Shown piece by piece: positions 59,862-64,000 of a DNA stretch of 64,000 nt (positions are counted from its first letter, which is position 1; each line of letters starts with the position of its first letter). The DNA lies in contig NZ_QXFO01000022.1 in the NCBI RefSeq assembly GCF_003584105.1, positions 7,501-71,500 on the forward strand, in the 5' to 3' direction. Position numbers and translations under genes: made by a program. This DNA is from Flagellimonas taeanensis (GTDB taxonomy: Bacteria > Bacteroidota > Bacteroidia > Flavobacteriales > Flavobacteriaceae). Under the pieces are notes generated by a model, which was given only the letters and a program-made list of their open reading frames with translations, was not told where the DNA came from and made no database searches.

Positions 59862-59955
59862 AGAGTTGGATTTTATGGTTTATCCAATAAATGTATTCAA
59901 AAAATAAATATATGTTAATTTTTTTGGATTATATTTTTATTTATAATAAAAATGA

Positions 59956-60741
59956 TTATAGAGATTTCAATAATCCTCCATCAATGGGTATGTTGGTCCC
60001 GGTAATAAAAGCCGCTTGGTCCGAAGCCAAAAAAGTGACCAAAAAACCATATTCTTCGGGTTTTCCTATCCGCTTCATGGGAACTTGCTCTTCCATGTTG
60101 GAGCGCACTTCATCGGGCGAAATGCCCAGATTCTCCGCTTTTTTCATGTTGAGTTGGGCAATGCGGTCCGTATCAAAATAACCCGTCAAGGTGCTGTTTA
60201 TAGTAATCCCGTCCTTGGCCACATCATAGGCCAAGCTTTTTGCCCAGGTCACCACGGCCGCCCTTATGGAATTGGAGAGCGCCAAATAGTTCAGTGGTTC
60301 CTTGACTGAAATGGAGGCCACGTTGATGATCCTTCCCCATTTGTTCTGTTGCATGTGTTTCAATGCAAGTTCCGTAGTGAAAACCACGGATTTGAACAAC
60401 AGGTCAAAGGCCTCTTGGTAGTCCCCGACCTTCTTTTCCAAGGCGCCACCGGCTTGTGGACCTTGGGTATTGTTCACCAAAATATCGATGGTATGGTGTT
60501 CAAAAAATGCCGAAATGCTGGTTTTGAACGCTTCAAAATCGGAGAAATCGACCACCAGATATTGATGTTGCTGCCCTTGTGAGGTATCCATTTCCTTTAC
60601 GATGGCCTTCATGCGTTCCTCGCTCCGTGCCATAAGCGTTACACTGGCCCCGCTGGAGGCCAACTGTCTGGCTATGGCCTCGCCAATTCCTTTGCTGCTC
60701 CCGCCCACTAGGGCAGTCTTTCCTTTGAGTGAAATGTTCAT
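59956..60741 (-). CDS. SDR-family oxidoreductase
   Basis: A 261-residue classical short-chain dehydrogenase. The cofactor motif is ALVGGSSKGIGEAIA, then ILVNNTQG. The active-site Ser is in INVASISVKEP, but the usual YxxxK is altered here to a region reading LNYLALSNSIRAAV, where the Tyr/Lys pair is not in standard form (Asn-Ser replaces the expected Lys side). So catalysis may differ from a typical SDR. The C-terminus has GTNIPIDGGLLKSL. The ATG at 60741 lies 2 bp after the cupin stop. Both are likely one operon. Confidence 0.87.
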   Translation of the reverse strand: MNISLKGKTALVGGSSKGIGEAIARQLASSGASVTLMARSEERMKAIVKEMDTSQGQQHQYLVVDFSDFEAFKTSISAFFEHHTIDILVNNTQGPQAGGALEKKVGDYQEAFDLLFKSVVFTTELALKHMQQNKWGRIINVASISVKEPLNYLALSNSIRAAVVTWAKSLAYDVAKDGITINSTLTGYFDTDRIAQLNMKKAENLGISPDEVRSNMEEQVPMKRIGKPEEYGFLVTFLASDQAAFITGTNIPIDGGLLKSL

Positions 60742-60743
60742 GG

Positions 60744-61055
60744 CTATCTGTATTCTTCGCGGACTGGACTGAAAATGTCCATCAATTTGCAAGGCGTGAT
60801 GGCTTTTCCACTATGTGGTACATGGGAAGGGATGATCACCACATCCCCTGGGCCATAGGTGTCTGTTTTTCCGTCAAGGGTAAATTCAAAAGTTCCTTCC
60901 ACCACGTGCATGATCTGTTCGTGCATATGGCTATGCTCTGGCACTGCGGCATTTTTTTCCACATCCCAGAACACCCAGCTCATCTGCTCCCCGTGGACCA
61001 ATTTTCCATGGTAGCCGGGCATGATTTCCTTTGATTTTAGTTCAGATAGGTTCAT
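60744..61055 (-). CDS. cupin-domain protein
   Basis: A 103-residue single-domain cupin. Metal-binding residues appear in PEHSHMHEQIMHVVEGTFEF (motif 1) and GDVVIIPSHVPHSGKAI (motif 2). Single-domain cupins can be isomerases, oxygenases or sensors; none can be chosen here. It is encoded 2 bp upstream of the SDR gene, with which it probably works. Confidence 0.9.
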   Translation of the reverse strand: MNLSELKSKEIMPGYHGKLVHGEQMSWVFWDVEKNAAVPEHSHMHEQIMHVVEGTFEFTLDGKTDTYGPGDVVIIPSHVPHSGKAITPCKLMDIFSPVREEYR

Positions 61056-61102
61056 CGTGACAAATTTTTGGCAAGATAGAAATTAATAAGATGGTTTCTT
61101 TG

Positions 61103-61133
61103 TTTGTATTGGTAGGTCCAATGGCTATTTTTG
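61103..61133 (+). promoter_or_regulatory. promoter of mpl (TTTG - N19 - TATTTTTG)
   Basis: A -33 TTTG at 61103-61106 and a -7 TATTTTTG at 61126-61133, spaced 19 bp. This is the best match in the window to the Bacteroidota consensus. The predicted transcript starts about 10 nt before the ATG at 61151. Confidence 0.75.
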
Positions 61134-61150
61134 GACCATAAATCGTATTG

Positions 61151-62509
61151 ATGCACATACACTTTATAGCCATCGGAGGCAGTGCCATGCACAATCTGGC
61201 ACTGGCATTGCAGGAACAGGGGCATGAAATAACAGGGAGTGACGATGTCATTTTTGAACCATCCAAGAGCAGATTGCAGGCCAATGGCCTTTTGCCGGAA
61301 GATTTTGGTTGGTTCCCCGAAAAAATCCACGGCGGTCTGGATGCCGTCATCTTGGGCATGCATGCCAAGGCCGATAACCCAGAACTGTTGAAGGCCCAAG
61401 AGTTAGGGTTGAAGCTATATTCCTATCCCGAATTTCTCTACGAACACTCCAAGCACAAAACTCGAGTGGTCATTGGAGGGAGCCATGGCAAGACCACCAT
61501 TACATCCATGATTTTGCATGTGCTCAGATACCATGACATTGAGGTGGACTATATGGTGGGGGCCCAACTGGACGGCTTTGATAAAATGGTGCATCTTACC
61601 GAGGAAAACGATTTTATGGTTTTGGAAGGGGATGAATATCTTTCATCGCCAACGGACAGAAGGCCCAAGTTCCATTTGTATAGGCCCAACATTGCCCTGT
61701 TGAGCGGCATTGCATGGGATCATATCAACGTTTTCCCCACTTTTGAGAATTACGTGGACCAGTTCCGCATTTTTGTGGACAGCATTGTAAAAGGTGGGAG
61801 CATTACCTACAATTCGGAAGATCCCGAAGTGAGCAAAATAGTGGAGACCACAGAAAATCCCATACGAAAGTTCCCCTACAGCACGCCTTCGTACCGGGTA
61901 GAAGACGGGAAGACCTTGCTGGATACGCCAGATGGCGAAATGCCGCTTGAAATTTTTGGAAGGCATAATTTAGGCAATTTGGCCGGTGCCAAATGGATCT
62001 GTCAGCAAATGGGAGTGGACGAAATGGATTTTTATGAGGCCATGGCCACCTTTAAAGGTGCGGCCAAGCGTCTGGAAAAACTGGTAGAAGGAAAGGATAG
62101 GGTGGCGTTCAAGGATTTTGCCCATGCCCCGAGCAAGGTCAGTGCCACCACAAAAGCGGTGAAGGAGCAATATCCCCAACACCGGTTGATCGCCTGTTTG
62201 GAGCTACACACCTACAGCAGTCTGAACCCTGAATTCCTGAAGCAATACCGAGGGGCCTTGGATGCTGCGGACACAGCGGTGGTCTTTTATTCCCCGGAAT
62301 CGGTGAAGGTGAAAGGTTTGCAGGAAGTGACCAGGGAGCAGATCATGGAGGCCCTGAATCGGACGGATGCCCAAATTTTCACGGATTCCTTGGCCTTTCA
62401 GGACTACCTATTCGCCCAGAATTTTAAGGACACCACTTTGTTGTTTATGAGTTCCGGGAACTATGGGGGCATCGATTTTGAAAAATTGGGGACTATCTTT
62501 TTGAAATAG
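61151..62509 (+). CDS. mpl: UDP-N-acetylmuramate:L-alanyl-gamma-D-glutamyl-meso-DAP ligase
   Basis: A 452-residue Mur-ligase-type enzyme that recycles murein tripeptide by joining it to UDP-MurNAc. It has MHIHFIAIGGSAMHNLALAL, the P-loop VVIGGSHGKTTITSMILHVL, LEGDEYLSSPTDRRPKF, and the late DFAHAPSKVSATTKAVKE segment that is typical of Mpl. Length is right. The frame starts TTG ATG; the ATG at 61151 is used and is matched by a good promoter. With murF in the same window, peptidoglycan synthesis and recycling are both represented. Confidence 0.95.
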   Translation: MHIHFIAIGGSAMHNLALALQEQGHEITGSDDVIFEPSKSRLQANGLLPEDFGWFPEKIHGGLDAVILGMHAKADNPELLKAQELGLKLYSYPEFLYEHSKHKTRVVIGGSHGKTTITSMILHVLRYHDIEVDYMVGAQLDGFDKMVHLTEENDFMVLEGDEYLSSPTDRRPKFHLYRPNIALLSGIAWDHINVFPTFENYVDQFRIFVDSIVKGGSITYNSEDPEVSKIVETTENPIRKFPYSTPSYRVEDGKTLLDTPDGEMPLEIFGRHNLGNLAGAKWICQQMGVDEMDFYEAMATFKGAAKRLEKLVEGKDRVAFKDFAHAPSKVSATTKAVKEQYPQHRLIACLELHTYSSLNPEFLKQYRGALDAADTAVVFYSPESVKVKGLQEVTREQIMEALNRTDAQIFTDSLAFQDYLFAQNFKDTTLLFMSSGNYGGIDFEKLGTIFLK

Positions 62510-62511
62510 GT

Positions 62512-62964
62512 CTAAACACCGAACTGCCTCAAATGGTGGTCCAGGTGCTTGTACTGCATCTGTCCCCATTGATCATAGGTGAAAGAACCAAAAACCGGAT
62601 GTGGGTCCCACACTTTCTTGTCCTTTTGCTGATGGAAATCCTCGATTAGCTTGATCAATTTTTTCTTTTCGGTTGAAAAATCCTTGTCATCCGCAACCTT
62701 GAGGTCCTTGGCCGTGGGCAAGTTGTGTCGCCAGGGCTTGTCATCATACATACTTTTTTTGAAACTTTTCATGAGGAGTTTCATCAGGGGATTCACTTTT
62801 TTAAAGTTGCCATGATCTCCAAGGGCAATCTTGAGCGGAAACTGGCAATGGCACAGCATTTGGCCCACGGTCATTTTGCCCCAAAGGCCATGGGAAGATT
62901 CGGTCAGCTGATTTGTCCTCGCAAGAATTTCAGTATGGACTTCTGTGTTGAACAATGATTTCAT
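62512..62964 (-). CDS. DUF1569 family protein (DinB-like fold)
   Basis: A 150-residue cytoplasmic protein. It starts MKSLFNTEVHTEILARTNQL and has GKMTVGQMLCHCQFPLKIAL and, at the end, YDQWGQMQYKHLDHHLRQFG. The spaced histidines (in CHCQ and HLDHHLRQF) match DinB/DUF1569 four-helix proteins that can bind a metal. Exact role unknown. It converges on mpl with a 2-bp gap and no visible terminator between them. Confidence 0.88.
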   Translation of the reverse strand: MKSLFNTEVHTEILARTNQLTESSHGLWGKMTVGQMLCHCQFPLKIALGDHGNFKKVNPLMKLLMKSFKKSMYDDKPWRHNLPTAKDLKVADDKDFSTEKKKLIKLIEDFHQQKDKKVWDPHPVFGSFTYDQWGQMQYKHLDHHLRQFGV

Positions 62965-63017
62965 CTATGGGCGTTTATCTTGAAAATTACATAAAATTAA
63001 TCTCCTATCTTTAGACC

Positions 63018-63716
63018 ATGCAAGAAAAACTAGCTTCTTTTTCCATTAAGAATTGGGCCGATGATGACAAGCCAAGGGAAAAATTGGTGCAGAAGGGCTG
63101 TTTTGTTTTGTCGGATGCCGAACTGATCGCCATTCTGATAGGTTCCGGGAGCCGTGATGAAAGTGCCGTGGAGCTCTCCAAACGCATTTTGGCCTCAGTG
63201 GACCACAACCTCAATGAACTGGGCAAACTTTCCGTCAACCAATTGATGAGGTTCAAGGGCATTGGTGAAGCAAAAGCAGTTAGCATAGCTGCGGCACTCG
63301 AGATGGGTCGTCGAAGGAGAATGGAGGATACCAAGAAGATCACGACCATAACCAGCAGCAAGGATGCCTTTGAGTTGTTGTACCCATTGATAGGGGAGCT
63401 GCCGCACGAAGAGTTCTGGATCTTGTACCTGAACAACTCCAACAAGGTCATCCATAAATCGCAGTTGAGTAAGGGAGGCATCACCGGTACTTTGGTGGAT
63501 GTGCGGTTGGTGATGAAACAGGCGTTGGAACTTGGGGCCGTGGGCATCATTTTGGCGCATAATCATCCATCCGGCACGCTCAAACCCAGTTTGGCGGACA
63601 AACAGATCACGGAAAAGCTTAAAAAGGCATCGGAAGCGCTGGATATAAAGATCTTGGACCACTTGATCGTGGCCCATCACCAATACCTGAGCTTTGCGGA
63701 TAAAGGAATCTTATAA
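63018..63716 (+). CDS. radC: RadC-family JAMM-domain protein
   Basis: A 232-residue protein. It has an N-terminal helix-hairpin-helix part (LMRFKGIGEAKAVSIAAALE) and a JAMM/MPN zinc site: AVGIILAHNHPSGTLKPSLA with HxH and the downstream Asp, plus an upstream Glu. It is named for DNA repair, but its function is unproven; the JAMM site suggests a hydrolase. It is followed after 2 bp by the polysaccharide-deacetylase-type gene. Confidence 0.94.
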   Translation: MQEKLASFSIKNWADDDKPREKLVQKGCFVLSDAELIAILIGSGSRDESAVELSKRILASVDHNLNELGKLSVNQLMRFKGIGEAKAVSIAAALEMGRRRRMEDTKKITTITSSKDAFELLYPLIGELPHEEFWILYLNNSNKVIHKSQLSKGGITGTLVDVRLVMKQALELGAVGIILAHNHPSGTLKPSLADKQITEKLKKASEALDIKILDHLIVAHHQYLSFADKGIL

Positions 63717-63718
63717 CC

Positions 63719-64000
63719 ATGTTGCTGATATTCACCCATAAGATCACGAACAGGCTCACCTATACGGCGAAACAGCTATTTGAGAAAATACTGGGTATGG
63801 AAATCACTTTTACCACTAAGGTCGAGGATTTTATCAAGCATTCCGGGCCCAAAATGACCTATTCCAAGCAGCCCCTCCAAAATGAATTTTTTATACGAAG
63901 CAATGATCTATTGTTTGAGCAGGGTATCAATGATTTGGATATCAAGGTGATGGACTGGGAAGGAGTTCCCTGTTTTTTCTCGGCGGGGGACAAGAGTACT
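63719..64000 (+). CDS. polysaccharide deacetylase family protein (DUF7033-type), N-terminus only
   Basis: 94 codons are visible before the window ends. It begins MLLIFTHKITNRLTYTAKQL and continues with EITFTTKVEDFIKHSGPKMT and YSKQPLQNEFFIRSNDLLFE. I recognise this N-terminal pattern from Bacteroidota polysaccharide deacetylase-like proteins (NodB-type catalytic region expected further on, outside the window). It starts 2 bp after radC and is probably co-transcribed. Confidence 0.7.
   Translation, partial: MLLIFTHKITNRLTYTAKQLFEKILGMEITFTTKVEDFIKHSGPKMTYSKQPLQNEFFIRSNDLLFEQGINDLDIKVMDWEGVPCFFSAGDKST

Overview
The window comes from a chromosome of a marine Flavobacteriaceae-type Bacteroidota; a Muricauda/Allomuricauda-like genus is my impression only. 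The signs are gliding/type IX secretion genes (gldJ, porV), a T9SS-type C-terminal domain on a secreted protein, a pafA phosphatase, SusD-free LytTR two-component pairs, DUF4270, DUF4907 and DUF4136 lipoproteins, and recurrent TAnnTTTG -7 boxes close to start codons. Most of the window is dense core genome of moderate GC. Two short, distinctly AT-richer accessory segments interrupt it.

Layout. 1-10.2 kb: glutamate synthase large subunit (partial), acyl-CoA dehydrogenase, NhaD Na+/H+ antiporter, then an ExbB-ExbD-TonB-like-folC operon whose genes overlap or nearly touch. 10.2-16.2 kb: a LytTR kinase/regulator pair transcribed with a DUF4907 protein and a Kelch lipoprotein, then a DUF4270 lipoprotein and a beta-barrel gene broken by a one-base frameshift. 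16.3-17.0 kb: queD between two different tRNA-Val genes. 17.0-19.6 kb: an AT-rich accessory segment with a complete retron: promoter, structured untranslated leader (candidate msr-msd RNA), a 72-aa protein of unknown function, an XRE-type HTH protein, and a reverse transcriptase with the retron hallmarks NAKPH, YVDD and ITG. It ends in a large imperfect inverted repeat. 19.6-35.9 kb: murF, gldJ, porV, cdd, pdhA, pdhC, an M28 peptidase, SDR, SprT-like, manC and DUF389 genes, mlaF-mlaE and pafA.

35.9-40.3 kb: a bacteriocin-type island. It contains a double-glycine-leader peptide, a C39-peptidase ABC exporter, a thiol-redox protein and two small membrane proteins. The island sits exactly between two copies of the last 85 bp of pafA (83/85 identical), so it is an insertion that preserved the pafA 3' end. 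40.3-45.6 kb: a T9SS cargo protein with eight Asp-rich MopE-type repeats, a glycosyltransferase, a methyltransferase and a KAS III-like enzyme. 45.7-64 kb: gcvP, a UbiA-like protein, an ECF sigma/anti-sigma pair, an M3 peptidase, purE-purK, a fused HPRT-adenylate kinase, obgE, a second LytTR pair, DoxX, SDR, cupin, mpl, DUF1569, radC, and the start of a polysaccharide-deacetylase-type gene.

The most notable content is the retron with its unassigned 72-aa partner and candidate ncRNA, and the bacteriocin island with its pafA-end duplication. A roughly 32-bp element upstream of the bacteriocin precursor is shared with the promoter region of the neighbouring secreted T9SS protein, which suggests common regulation.
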